This document shows positions 1 to 8,437 of a stretch of DNA of 64,000 nt, piece after piece. Numbering within the stretch: position 1 is the first letter of the stretch; every line of letters starts with the position of its first letter. The notes beneath the pieces were generated by a model. It saw nothing but the letters and a program-made list of their open reading frames with translations. It had not been told where the DNA came from and did not search any database. This DNA is from a virus, in IMG/VR virus record IMGVR_UViG_3300009285_006704, positions 1 through 64,000 of that record. One strand, 5' to 3'. The position numbers and the translations under genes are program-made.

Positions 1-730
1 CTCCTATGACGCGACGAGACATTTCCTTGTTGAGTCGTCGCAGTCGGGTTTCATGAGCACGCAGAATGCGTGGAGCCCCGACCCGTTCTCCCGTGGAGAG
101 CACGGCAAGGTCTCGGAGCCCAAGGTCCACTCCAACCGCTTCTTGGGTTTCGCAGCGATGGGGATAGGACCAGGAGTCGGAGACTTGAACTTGAATCGAG
201 ACGTACCAATGACCGGCATGTTTCGTGAAGTGAGCGGACAGGATTTTACCAGGAAATCTTACCTCTTGTCGGGTGCGGACCCAACCAAGCTTGGGGAGTT
301 TGACTCTTCTGCCGTCAAACTGAAGGGCTCGTCCCTCGATGGCAAAGGCTGCTTTGTTCCGCTTCTTCGACTTGAAACGGGGATAACCGGGCTTTTGGCC
401 AGACTTAACACGACGAAAGAAGTTGGAGAAAGCATTGCCGAGATTGGACAATGCCGTTGCAGCAACAGCCCACGGCAATTTTGCCATCCAAGGAAATTCG
501 GTGTTTTTGCAGGCATTCAACTCGGAGTTAAGGCTAATCCAAGAGGGCTTCCCCCCAGCTTCGTATTGAGTTTTCCAACGGCCCAATCCCCAGTTGTAGA
601 CAAAACGAGACGCACCGGCACAACGTTCGAAAAAGGTTGTTTGGATGTTATTTGGAACGAGCCGAATACGTTGGCTGAGGATAGTTATAGGGAGGCTTTT
701 TTCAGAAGTTGTAGAATGACGTTTCGACAC
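1..730 (-). CDS. tnpB: TnpB-type RNA-guided nuclease, IS200/IS605 family (5' part, runs off the left edge)
   Basis: Minus-strand reading from a GTG at 728-730 (an alternative GTG lies at 746-748) gives an uninterrupted TnpB N-terminus. Visible landmarks are RLVPNN near the start, a CAGASRFVYNWGLGRWK block, NLGNAFSNFF, then KPGYPRFKSKKR and the first RuvC motif VGVDLGLRDLAVLSTGE, whose Asp (codon at 125-127) is the catalytic residue. The later RuvC motifs and zinc finger lie outside the window. Family knowledge: TnpB is an omega-RNA-guided DNA nuclease of IS200/IS605 elements. The base composition is clearly richer in G+C than the flanking phage DNA, which fits transfer. A shortened copy of the same element lies at 46.4-46.7 kb. 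Confidence 0.88.
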   Translation of the reverse strand, partial: MSKRHSTTSEKSLPITILSQRIRLVPNNIQTTFFERCAGASRFVYNWGLGRWKTQYEAGGKPSWISLNSELNACKNTEFPWMAKLPWAVAATALSNLGNAFSNFFRRVKSGQKPGYPRFKSKKRNKAAFAIEGRALQFDGRRVKLPKLGWVRTRQEVRFPGKILSAHFTKHAGHWYVSIQVQVSDSWSYPHRCETQEAVGVDLGLRDLAVLSTGERVGAPRILRAHETRLRRLNKEMSRRVIG

Positions 731-823
731 ATTATAAATATAACACACGAAGTAGAATGTGTTGATTTTTTTGTAAATTCGTTGTTCTTAATAAGAAGAG
801 AAGATTTAAATTCTTTTAACTGA

Positions 824-1116
824 GAGGTTAACAGTTTAAGTTCCAAATCTCTTGGTAATATATATTATATATATGTTACATCTTTCTTTCTTCTACTGTT
901 TTTCTTCATCTTTTCAACATGTTATATCTTTTTTCTTTTTCTTGTCTAAGTTTCATCAAAAATATGATAGAATTAAAACGACTTCTGTCGATGTTATATT
1001 TTCTTCGTTAGAAGAAAAGACATTGCCGAGACCTCTGTCGAGGATTTTTTCTCTTTTAAATAGAAGTTGAGGCAGAAGCAGCTGAAGTCGTTATATATAT
1101 AACATATGGAGACAAA
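824..1116 (+). promoter_or_regulatory. AT-rich leader upstream of the glycan operon
   Basis: No convincing gene is seen here. The stretch separates the divergent tnpB from the glycan operon. It contains a 14-nt perfect AT palindrome at 1090-1103 (GTTATATATATAAC) just before the GGAG ribosome site of the first gene, and a related AT inverted repeat around 858-882. A T4-late-like octamer TATAAATA occurs further upstream at 733-740, inside the tnpB 5' end. These could hold the operon promoter or operator, but no clear sigma-70 pair is visible. Confidence 0.35.
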
Positions 1117-3279
1117 ATGAAAAAGGCTTTGATTACCGGAGTAACAGGACAAGATGGTTCCTACCTCTCAGAACTTCTTTTAGAAAAAGACTATAAAGTT
1201 TATGGATTAAAAAGAAGAACCAGTTCGAATGGTCTTGGAAATGTGTCTCATCTTGTTGGGGAAAAGAATTTTGAAATTGTTGAGGGGGATGTAACAGATT
1301 TATCTTCAATGATTTCTCTTGTTAAGTCCATTTCTCCCGATGAGATGTATAATCTTGCCGCCCAATCAGAAGTTGGAACATCTTTTAAAGAACCATTTCA
1401 TACCTTAAGTGCCACAGGGGCTGGTGTTCTGAATTGTTTGGAGTCCATCAGACAAAGTGGTAACGAGAAAAAAACTAAGTTCTATCAAGCGTGTCATGAC
1501 GAAAAAACCAACGTTGTAACCCCTTCGGGGATAAAGCCGTTCACCGAATTAAAAGTTGGAGACGATGTTTTTTCTTTTAATGAACAAACTCATCAAATGG
1601 AAAAAAAACAAATACTAAAAATATATAAATTTCCCTATGATGGAAAGATGATTTCTTTAGAGGGGAAAAGAATTTCACAACTAATTACACCAAACCACAG
1701 AGTAATCCTTAAAGATGACAATAATAACATTGTTAGTTGTAGAGCAGAAAATATAAAGAATCTTTTTTCTTTTGAAAGAAAAAGTCATCTAAGCATGCCC
1801 TTTATTACTCCACAGTTGGAAGATAAAAAGGAAAATATTAAATTATCTGATCTCGTACCATTACAAGAACTCTCTGTACCAAATTGTTTTCATAAGAATT
1901 TGATCACTTCTTTGCCTTCAAAAGACCTTTTTTATTTACTTGGTTTATATATTGGAGACGGATATAAGGCTTCTGGTAAAAAACTAAGAAGTTATCCATT
2001 TAAAGAAAATGAAAAAAGAAGAGATAAAAAAACAGGTCGTTACACGGCTGAATTTAATTTTGAAGGGACTCCTCCGACCACTGGAGAAAGATATTTAACT
2101 TCTCATACCATTCTTTTTGCGATACCCGAAAAAGATCCCGCCAGAAGTTCTTTATTGAAAATTTTAGATAAGAACAAGCTAGAATATTCAAAACAAAAAA
2201 TGACAATAACTTTAACCAGCTTGCCTCTTTCGAAAATATTTTCTTTATGCGGGAAAAATGTTTATGAAAAACAAATACCAGATTTTGCCTTTTCTTATTC
2301 CGTCGGTAATTTAAGAGCCCTATTGCAAGGAGTAATAGACTCAGATGGTTCGGAAAGAAAAACTAAGTCTGGGGAAAGGGCTTCTATCACCACAGTATCA
2401 AGTATTTTGGCTTCACAACTTTTATTTCTTATAAAAAAATGCGGGTATCATCCTTCTATTAAGAACGTTGGATTAACGAAAAGTTATATAAAAGAAGGAG
2501 ACAAAGTACGGGAAATAAAATCTACAAAAGAAGCATTTTACATTAATGTTAGTTTTTCTCCAAAGAACAAGTTGTACTCTTATATGATCTCTGAGGTTGA
2601 ATATAAAGGAAACGTGTGGTGCTTGGAAATAAAAGATAATCATAACTTCTTAATTGAAAGAAACGGCAAAACAGCAATAAGCGGAAATTCAACCAGCGAA
2701 ATGCTCGGAGGATTATCTGGCGGTGTTCCATATGACGAAAATTCTCCATTTCATCCCCGCTCTCCCTATGGTGTAGCTAAAGTTTATGGTCACTATCTTA
2801 CTATAAATTATAGAGAATCTTATAATATGTTTGCCTGTTCGGGCATATTGATGAACCACGAATCGAAACGTCGCGGACCTTATTTTGTTACTCAGAAAAT
2901 TGCACAAGCAGTTGCAAAGATATCTAACAATGAACAAGATTTTTTGTATCTTGGCAATCTTGAAGCTAAAAGAGATTGGAGTCACGCGAAGGACTGCATT
3001 CGGGCAATGTATTTGATGCTTCAACAAGAGACTCCAGAAGAATACATTATCTCTTCTGAGACTTGTTATTCTGTTCGTGATTTTTGTAAAGAAGCCTTTA
3101 ACTGCGTTGGATTAAACTACGAAGAACACATTAGGATTGACCCAAAGTTTTATCGTCCTGCAGAAGTTCATGTTTTAATTGGCAACAGTACAAAAGCTCA
3201 CAATAAGCTCGGATGGTATCCGGAGATTTCTTTTGAAGAATTAGTCGGTGAAATGGTAGAAAAGGCTTTAAAAAAATGA
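1117..3279 (+). CDS. gmd: GDP-mannose 4,6-dehydratase interrupted by an intein
   Basis: Extended SDR enzyme converting GDP-D-mannose to GDP-4-keto-6-deoxymannose, the first step to GDP-fucose and other GDP-6-deoxyhexoses. The N-extein (residues 1-125) has the NAD-binding TGVTGQDGSYL motif. The C-extein (residues 525-720) has STSEMLGG and the SPYGVAK catalytic Tyr/Lys motif. Joined exteins are 321 aa, slightly short of the usual 340-370. A 399-aa intein sits between FYQA and STSE, so the active-site Ser/Thr-x-Glu is only rebuilt on splicing. The start has a good GGAG site 5 nt upstream. It overlaps the next gene by ATGA. A fucose-synthase homologue at 18594 closes the pathway. Confidence 0.93.
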   Translation: MKKALITGVTGQDGSYLSELLLEKDYKVYGLKRRTSSNGLGNVSHLVGEKNFEIVEGDVTDLSSMISLVKSISPDEMYNLAAQSEVGTSFKEPFHTLSATGAGVLNCLESIRQSGNEKKTKFYQACHDEKTNVVTPSGIKPFTELKVGDDVFSFNEQTHQMEKKQILKIYKFPYDGKMISLEGKRISQLITPNHRVILKDDNNNIVSCRAENIKNLFSFERKSHLSMPFITPQLEDKKENIKLSDLVPLQELSVPNCFHKNLITSLPSKDLFYLLGLYIGDGYKASGKKLRSYPFKENEKRRDKKTGRYTAEFNFEGTPPTTGERYLTSHTILFAIPEKDPARSSLLKILDKNKLEYSKQKMTITLTSLPLSKIFSLCGKNVYEKQIPDFAFSYSVGNLRALLQGVIDSDGSERKTKSGERASITTVSSILASQLLFLIKKCGYHPSIKNVGLTKSYIKEGDKVREIKSTKEAFYINVSFSPKNKLYSYMISEVEYKGNVWCLEIKDNHNFLIERNGKTAISGNSTSEMLGGLSGGVPYDENSPFHPRSPYGVAKVYGHYLTINYRESYNMFACSGILMNHESKRRGPYFVTQKIAQAVAKISNNEQDFLYLGNLEAKRDWSHAKDCIRAMYLMLQQETPEEYIISSETCYSVRDFCKEAFNCVGLNYEEHIRIDPKFYRPAEVHVLIGNSTKAHNKLGWYPEISFEELVGEMVEKALKK
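1492..2688 (+). mobile_element. Intein with LAGLIDADG homing endonuclease (399 aa, in gmd)
   Basis: Residues 126-524 of the gmd product. It starts with the splice Cys (CHDEKTNVVTPSG, a typical block A) and has a block-B TPNHRV motif about 65 residues in. Two LAGLIDADG helices are present (YLLGLYIGDGY and LLQGVIDSDGS). It ends in a block-F NFLIERNG...ISGN followed by extein Ser. The penultimate residue is Gly where most inteins have His, a known but less common variant. The endonuclease acidic residues are both present, so homing activity is plausible. Confidence 0.92.
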
Positions 3280-4118
3280 ACATATATTTTGTAGCAGATA
3301 TTTTTTATGAAGAATACCCCGGTGGCGGAGAAGCCTCGAATGATGTTCTAATTGAGGAACTGAGAAATTCAGGGTATTCTGTAGAGAAAATAAAATCCTC
3401 CTCCTATTCGGGAATTAAATCTTCTCTTACCCCTTATGACCGTATCATTTTTGGCAATTTCGCTCTTCTTACAGAAGAAGACAAAATTAATGTTCCTTGT
3501 AAATACTTTATTATCGAACATGATTACAAGTTCCTCCAAAGTAGGAACCCAGCTCTTTACAAAGATTTCATAGTTCCAGCAAAAGATATTATTAATTTAG
3601 AATTCTATAAGAACGCCGCTTTTGTTCTATGCCAGTCGACTTTTCAAAGAAACATTATCTACAAAAACTTAAATTTGTCTAATTTTGTTGTGTTGGGCGG
3701 AAATCTGTGGCACGATGCCGCTTTCGAAGTGATTGAGAGTTTAAACGAACAGTTTCCAATACATAAAAAGAAAGAGGCGACATCTATTTTAATTTCTCCT
3801 ATTGCCCACAAAAACACTAACGAGGCAATTGACAGGTGCATGAATAAAGGAGAACCTATTGTTCTTATAAAGCCTTGTGCTTGGTCTGACTTACTTATCA
3901 GAATCTCTTGGAATAAATATTTAATGTTTTTGCCTAAAACTCCAGAAACTCTTTCTAGAGTCGTTGTTGAAGCGAAGATGTTGGGAGTTGTTCCCTTCTT
4001 GAATGAAAACATAGGCGCAATTTATGAACCTTGGTACATAAAACAACCAGAAGAAATAATTCAAGAAATGAAGAACAAAAAAGAATATGCGATTTCTCTT
4101 TTTAAGAAAGAACTATAA
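3276..4118 (+). CDS. Putative glycosyltransferase (GT4/GT-B-like)
   Basis: 280 aa, start ATG overlapping the gmd stop (ATGA). The N-terminus MNIYFVADIFYEEYPGGGEASN and a C-terminal Rossmann-like half with an ETLSRVVVEAKMLGVVPFLNE segment resemble GT-B glycosyltransferases, where this region holds the E-x7-E donor-site motif. The acceptor and donor sugars cannot be read from sequence. It is translationally coupled inside the glycan operon. The family call rests on the general shape rather than a diagnostic motif. Confidence 0.55.
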   Translation: MNIYFVADIFYEEYPGGGEASNDVLIEELRNSGYSVEKIKSSSYSGIKSSLTPYDRIIFGNFALLTEEDKINVPCKYFIIEHDYKFLQSRNPALYKDFIVPAKDIINLEFYKNAAFVLCQSTFQRNIIYKNLNLSNFVVLGGNLWHDAAFEVIESLNEQFPIHKKKEATSILISPIAHKNTNEAIDRCMNKGEPIVLIKPCAWSDLLIRISWNKYLMFLPKTPETLSRVVVEAKMLGVVPFLNENIGAIYEPWYIKQPEEIIQEMKNKKEYAISLFKKEL

Positions 4119-5032
4119 TGAAGATATTGTTAGCAACGAATAAATATCTCAGAAGAGGAAACCTAATTAGATTAGATTCAGGGTATTATAGCACTTACAT
4201 CCCTCTTTTGAAGCTTGGTCACGAAGTGTATTTTTATGATACTGTTGACCCAGAAGAGAAAAGCTTAGAAAAGGTTGTTGATGAATTTAAACCAGACTTA
4301 ATTTTTTCTTGTATTACTGGAGATCTTTCTGTTACTCCATATGAACAATTAGAAACCATTGAGTTCATTACAATACAAGGTAAAATAAAAACCTTCAATT
4401 GGTTTTGTGACGATACTTGGAGATTTGATTCTTTTTCTTCTCGTCAATGCTGGAAATTTACTTGTTGTTCTACTCCAGAACCTTCATATGTGCAGAAATA
4501 TAAAGATTTAGGCTATGACAACATTCTTTTAGGACTGTGGCACACAAGTTCAGATTTTAGCGTTAGATGTAAGAAAGAAAGATTCTTAGGGTTTTGTGGC
4601 CACATCAACCAGCAACGAGATAATTTCTTTAGAAAATTACAAGAAAAATCAATTAATTTCAATGTTATATATGGAACAACTTACGAAGATATGATGTTTT
4701 TTTATTCTTCTTCAGCTTGTGGATTGAATTTCTCTATAAACGAAAACGATCCGCTTAAAAAGACTCAAATGAAACTTCGAATGATGGAGGTTCCGGCTGT
4801 TGGCAGTTTGCTATTAACAGAATACACTCCTGGATTGGAAGAACTTTATGATTTGGAAAAGGAAATACTTACATTTAAGACGGAAGAAGAACTATTCGAT
4901 AAAATCAGTTTTCTTGGGAAAAATCCATCACTTATAAAAGAAATATCTACTGCAGGACAACAACGGTTTATGAAAGAACACGAATCGACAATTCGATTAA
5001 AGTCTCTCTTGAGACAGATAGAAAGAATTTAA
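4118..5032 (+). CDS. CgeB-like glycosyltransferase
   Basis: 304 aa, start overlapping the previous stop by one base. Features typical of the CgeB/GT-B group are an N-terminal Rossmann half, NWFCDDTWRF in the middle, a FLGFCGHINQQRDNFFRKL stretch at the start of the donor domain, and KLRMMEVPAVGSLLLTEYTPGLEELYD near the C-terminus (donor-sugar site). These enzymes are usually found in surface-polysaccharide and spore-coat glycan clusters and in large phage genomes. The next gene starts directly after its stop and looks like a paralogue. Confidence 0.7.
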   Translation: MKILLATNKYLRRGNLIRLDSGYYSTYIPLLKLGHEVYFYDTVDPEEKSLEKVVDEFKPDLIFSCITGDLSVTPYEQLETIEFITIQGKIKTFNWFCDDTWRFDSFSSRQCWKFTCCSTPEPSYVQKYKDLGYDNILLGLWHTSSDFSVRCKKERFLGFCGHINQQRDNFFRKLQEKSINFNVIYGTTYEDMMFFYSSSACGLNFSINENDPLKKTQMKLRMMEVPAVGSLLLTEYTPGLEELYDLEKEILTFKTEEELFDKISFLGKNPSLIKEISTAGQQRFMKEHESTIRLKSLLRQIERI

Positions 5033-5929
5033 ATGAAGGTGTATATTAAAGTTCCTACTCTTGGTGCAGGACTGTGGATCTATGAAGGATATGCTAATGC
5101 TTGGAAATCTTTGGGCTATGAGGTTTGCTTATACAAAAATCTCGAAGACATAAAAGATAAAGATTATTATCTAATGGCTGTAGACGGAGATGTGAAAGAA
5201 TCTGCAATTTGTACTTTAGAAAATTCCAGAAAGACTTTTCTTTTTGTACAACCTGTTTCTTTTTATATGCCATGGGGAAGACATCCTAATTTTATTTCTG
5301 CCTGCTCTGTCGATTTAATTAATAAAATTAAAGATTTACCAAATTTAGTAAAATGGAGCTTCGGAGACGATTTTAGTTACCATGGAAATTGGGGAAGTCC
5401 ATTACACACAGTTCCACTAGCCTTTGATAACATCAATTATCGAAGTTTAGATGTTGAAGAATATAATTTAGATGTTTGTTTTGTTGGAGGATGGGCAAAT
5501 AATGGCTTTGATGAAAAAAGGCATATTTTAAAAGAGGTTAAGCAGAGATTTGAAAGCTCTGGTCTTAGATGTGGTATTTTTATTGGTCAAAATATTCCTA
5601 ACTATGATGAAAACTACATATTACAATCTTCCAAAGTAGCTTTGAATGTTCATGATGCTTATCAGAGAGTTTTAGGATTTGACACAAATGAAAGAACTTT
5701 TAAATCTCTTGGGGCTAACGGAATATTGATAAGTGATTCTATTAAACAACTTATACGTCTCTTCCCTGATGTGAAAACCTCTAGGAATACGGAACAGCTA
5801 ATTGACTATGCAAGAGAGTATTGTTTTATGTCAGACTCCAATCTGCTTGAAATCAAACAAGAAAATAAAAAGAATGTTCTAGAAAATCATACTTACACTT
5901 GCCGTGTAAAGAAGTTTTTATCATTATGA
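5033..5929 (+). CDS. CgeB-like glycosyltransferase (second copy)
   Basis: 298 aa, starting immediately after the preceding stop. The C-terminal half has LDVCFVGGWANNGFDEKR and NERTFKSLGANGILISDS, the pattern also seen in the neighbouring CgeB-like protein, so the two are probably distant paralogues transferring successive sugars. The N-terminal half, with PTLGAGLWIYEGYANAWKSLGYE, looks like a GT-B acceptor domain. Substrates are unknown. Confidence 0.65.
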   Translation: MKVYIKVPTLGAGLWIYEGYANAWKSLGYEVCLYKNLEDIKDKDYYLMAVDGDVKESAICTLENSRKTFLFVQPVSFYMPWGRHPNFISACSVDLINKIKDLPNLVKWSFGDDFSYHGNWGSPLHTVPLAFDNINYRSLDVEEYNLDVCFVGGWANNGFDEKRHILKEVKQRFESSGLRCGIFIGQNIPNYDENYILQSSKVALNVHDAYQRVLGFDTNERTFKSLGANGILISDSIKQLIRLFPDVKTSRNTEQLIDYAREYCFMSDSNLLEIKQENKKNVLENHTYTCRVKKFLSL

Positions 5930-6219
5930 TAATCTATATAGATATTGACAAAACAATATGCAAATCTCCCAAAAACGGGGACTACAGCAAAAGCTCTCCG
6001 ATAAAGACAAACATAAAAAAAGTCAACAAACTGTACGAAGAAGGAAACACTATTGTTTTTTGGACATCTAGAGGAGTTTTAACGGGAATTAACTGGCAAG
6101 AGGTTACAAAAAATCAACTAAAATATTGGGGAGTGAAGTATACGAAGCTAAAGTTTAATAAACCCTATTACGATGTTTTTATTGACGATAAGGCGATTAA
6201 CGTAAAGGATTGGAAATGA
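5926..6219 (+). CDS. Small HAD-superfamily phosphatase, capsule-biosynthesis type
   Basis: 97 aa from the ATG that overlaps the previous stop (ATGA); an upstream in-frame ATG at 5899 is less likely. The N-terminal IYIDIDKTICKSP is the HAD motif I (DxD-x-T, nucleophile Asp). WTSRG is motif II, and YDVFIDDKAIN is the motif IV acidic pair. Its small size without a cap domain fits phosphatases found in polysaccharide loci. It probably dephosphorylates a sugar phosphate, but the substrate is an inference. Confidence 0.75.
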   Translation: MIIYIDIDKTICKSPKNGDYSKSSPIKTNIKKVNKLYEEGNTIVFWTSRGVLTGINWQEVTKNQLKYWGVKYTKLKFNKPYYDVFIDDKAINVKDWK

Positions 6220-6947
6220 ACTCAATAACAGCCGTAATTCCAAGTTTTAACTCTATTAAGTGGATAAAACAATGTGTTGAGTCGATCTTAGCTCAAGAGT
6301 ATGATAACTTAAAAATCTTAGCTGCCGACAACGAAAGTACAGATGGAACTTACGAATATTTAAAAACCTTAAAGGACTCCAGGCTGGAAGTAGTGAGCCT
6401 GCCAAACATATACCCCAACGGATATATGGAAGCCCTTATTTATTCCTTTGAAAATTCTGATACAGATTTTATTACTTTTGTCAGTTCGGATGATTATGTT
6501 AGTTCGGAATATATAGAAAATATTTCTTTTCTCTTGGATAAAAACCCCTCTATAAAGTGTTTGCAAAGCCCAATGCAATCTGTTAATGTGGAGGGTAGCG
6601 GTCATTCTTTTATGATACATTCTTATCAAAACATAGAAGACTTTAAAAGAAAATTCCTTATTGGCTCTCCAGTGAATAATCCCACTGTTGTATATCACAA
6701 AAGTCTTTGGCCGCTAATGACTAATCGAGAAGCTCACGATTTTAATAAATTACAAGATGTTGGGGCAGGTGATTATGATATGTGGGGGAAGTTTACAGAT
6801 AACAATGTTTTTATTTATCCTTGCCAAGATTTTTTAGGTTATTTTTACAGATGGCACCCAGAACAAGCGTCATGGAAAATTAGGAAATATGGTATTAATT
6901 ACGATGCAATTATCCAAAACTATTGGAGAACAAAATGGAAGATGTAA
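6216..6947 (+). CDS. Family 2 glycosyltransferase (GT-A)
   Basis: 243 aa from the ATG at 6216, coupled to the previous stop (ATGA) with an AAGGA site 6 nt upstream. It opens with ITAVIPSFNSIKWIKQCVESIL, a standard GT2 start, followed by AADNESTDGT and the metal-binding FVSSDDYVS (DxD-type). The C-terminal part includes GAGDYDMWGKF, the usual region of the catalytic base (ED/GD motif). It transfers a nucleotide-activated sugar; acceptor and sugar are unknown. Confidence 0.85.
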   Translation: MNSITAVIPSFNSIKWIKQCVESILAQEYDNLKILAADNESTDGTYEYLKTLKDSRLEVVSLPNIYPNGYMEALIYSFENSDTDFITFVSSDDYVSSEYIENISFLLDKNPSIKCLQSPMQSVNVEGSGHSFMIHSYQNIEDFKRKFLIGSPVNNPTVVYHKSLWPLMTNREAHDFNKLQDVGAGDYDMWGKFTDNNVFIYPCQDFLGYFYRWHPEQASWKIRKYGINYDAIIQNYWRTKWKM

Positions 6948-8437
6948 GAAAACTGTTTATATTTGAAATGGCGAATAACCATCAGGGCATTGTAAGCCAC
7001 GGCTATGATATAATAGATGCATTCGCTTTTTGCATAAAGCAGTTTCCTCAATTTGATTTTGCCTTTAAGTTTCAGATGAGAGACCCTGAGACTTTTATTC
7101 ATCCAGAATATAAAAACCGTAATGATATTAAGTATGTTAACAGATTTAACGAAACTTTTCTTCCCGAAGCTGCTTTCCGAAACATGAAAGAAAGAGCAGA
7201 AAATCACGGGTTTAAAACAATTTGTACCGCCTTTGATGAAGCCTCTGTTGATATAATAGAAAAAATGAAGTTTGATTATATCAAGATAGCGAGCTGTTCT
7301 TTGACAGATTGGCCTTTGTTAAATACAATAGCAGAAAAAAACATTCCTATTGTTGCTTCAACGGCTGGCTCTTCCTACGAAGATATTCATAAGGTGTTTA
7401 CATTCTTTTCCAACAGAAGCAAAGAATTGTCTCTTATGCATTGTGTTGGCTCTTACCCAACGTCTAATAACGATTTACAGCTTAATCAAATTTCAGAATT
7501 AAAGAAAAGATATTCTACAAGAATTGGATTTTCAACACACGAAGAGCCAGAAAATCTTCTTCCTGTATCAATTGCTATGGCGCTTGGAGCATCTATCTTC
7601 GAGAGACACGTTGCTTTGCCAACAGAATATGTATCGTTACCAAATTCTTATTCTTCAACTCCACAGCAAATTGCTTGGTGGTTAACCAATGCAGCAAAAA
7701 CAGAAACTTCTTTAGGCTCTAAGAATCGAGTTTATTCCGAAAAAGAACAAAAAGATTTAAGAACATTTAAGAGGGGTGCTTATTTAAAAAGAGATGTCTT
7801 AGCTGGGGATAAGATTACAAGAAATGATGTTTTTTACGCTTTTCCCAACATGGAAGACCAAGTTTTAGCAAACGACATGTCAAAGTATGCTTCTATAATT
7901 ACAAAAGGAACTATTTTAAAAAATGCCCCTTTGCTTTTTTCTGATATAGAATATAAAGATGAAAGAGAACAAATACTTACATCCGTAAGAAAAATCAGAG
8001 ATTTGGTTCTCGCTTCTCATATTGTTGTTCCTCCAGATGCAGCTCTAGAGCTTTCCCATCATGGCGGAATGGAGAATTTCGAAGCTTACGGTTTGTCTAT
8101 GCTTACAGCAATTAACGATACATACTGCAAAAAATACTTAATAAGCTTACCAAATCAGCTTCATCCTGAGCATACTCATAAGGTTAAAAAAGAAACTTTC
8201 TTTGTTTTATATGGCGAGTTGCGAGTTTATCTAGATAATGTAAATCACAGTTTATCCGTTGGCGACATGATTACTATTGAGCCGAATACTAAGCACTGGT
8301 TTGTCGCTGGACCTAAAGGCTGCGTTGTAGAAGAATTGTCCACGACTCACATCAAAGAGGATTCTTATTATTCTCAAGATAATATTCAAAACAATAAATA
8401 TAGAAAAACCTATATTGGATATTGGAGAAATGCATGA
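6935..8437 (+). CDS. NeuB-family sialic-acid-type synthase fused to SAF and cupin domains
   Basis: 500 aa from ATG 6935, preceded by GGAG at 5-6 nt spacing; it overlaps the previous gene by 13 nt. Residues about 5-235 are the NeuB TIM barrel (FEMANNHQG, KFQ, KIASCSLTDWPLL, STAGS, GFSTHE, FERHVALP). Residues about 265-335 look like the antifreeze/SAF domain (KRGAYLKRDVLAGD). Residues about 385-475 are a cupin (HPEHTHKVKKETFFVLYGE, WFVAGPKGC). NeuB enzymes condense phosphoenolpyruvate with an N-acyl hexosamine to make nonulosonic acids. The cupin tail occurs in some polysaccharide-cluster homologues. The exact sugar is not determinable. Confidence 0.85.
   Translation: MEDVRKLFIFEMANNHQGIVSHGYDIIDAFAFCIKQFPQFDFAFKFQMRDPETFIHPEYKNRNDIKYVNRFNETFLPEAAFRNMKERAENHGFKTICTAFDEASVDIIEKMKFDYIKIASCSLTDWPLLNTIAEKNIPIVASTAGSSYEDIHKVFTFFSNRSKELSLMHCVGSYPTSNNDLQLNQISELKKRYSTRIGFSTHEEPENLLPVSIAMALGASIFERHVALPTEYVSLPNSYSSTPQQIAWWLTNAAKTETSLGSKNRVYSEKEQKDLRTFKRGAYLKRDVLAGDKITRNDVFYAFPNMEDQVLANDMSKYASIITKGTILKNAPLLFSDIEYKDEREQILTSVRKIRDLVLASHIVVPPDAALELSHHGGMENFEAYGLSMLTAINDTYCKKYLISLPNQLHPEHTHKVKKETFFVLYGELRVYLDNVNHSLSVGDMITIEPNTKHWFVAGPKGCVVEELSTTHIKEDSYYSQDNIQNNKYRKTYIGYWRNA

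Noticed and set aside
53-823. Long + strand open frame
   Set aside because: It is the antisense phase of the minus-strand tnpB, whose protein is clearly recognisable.
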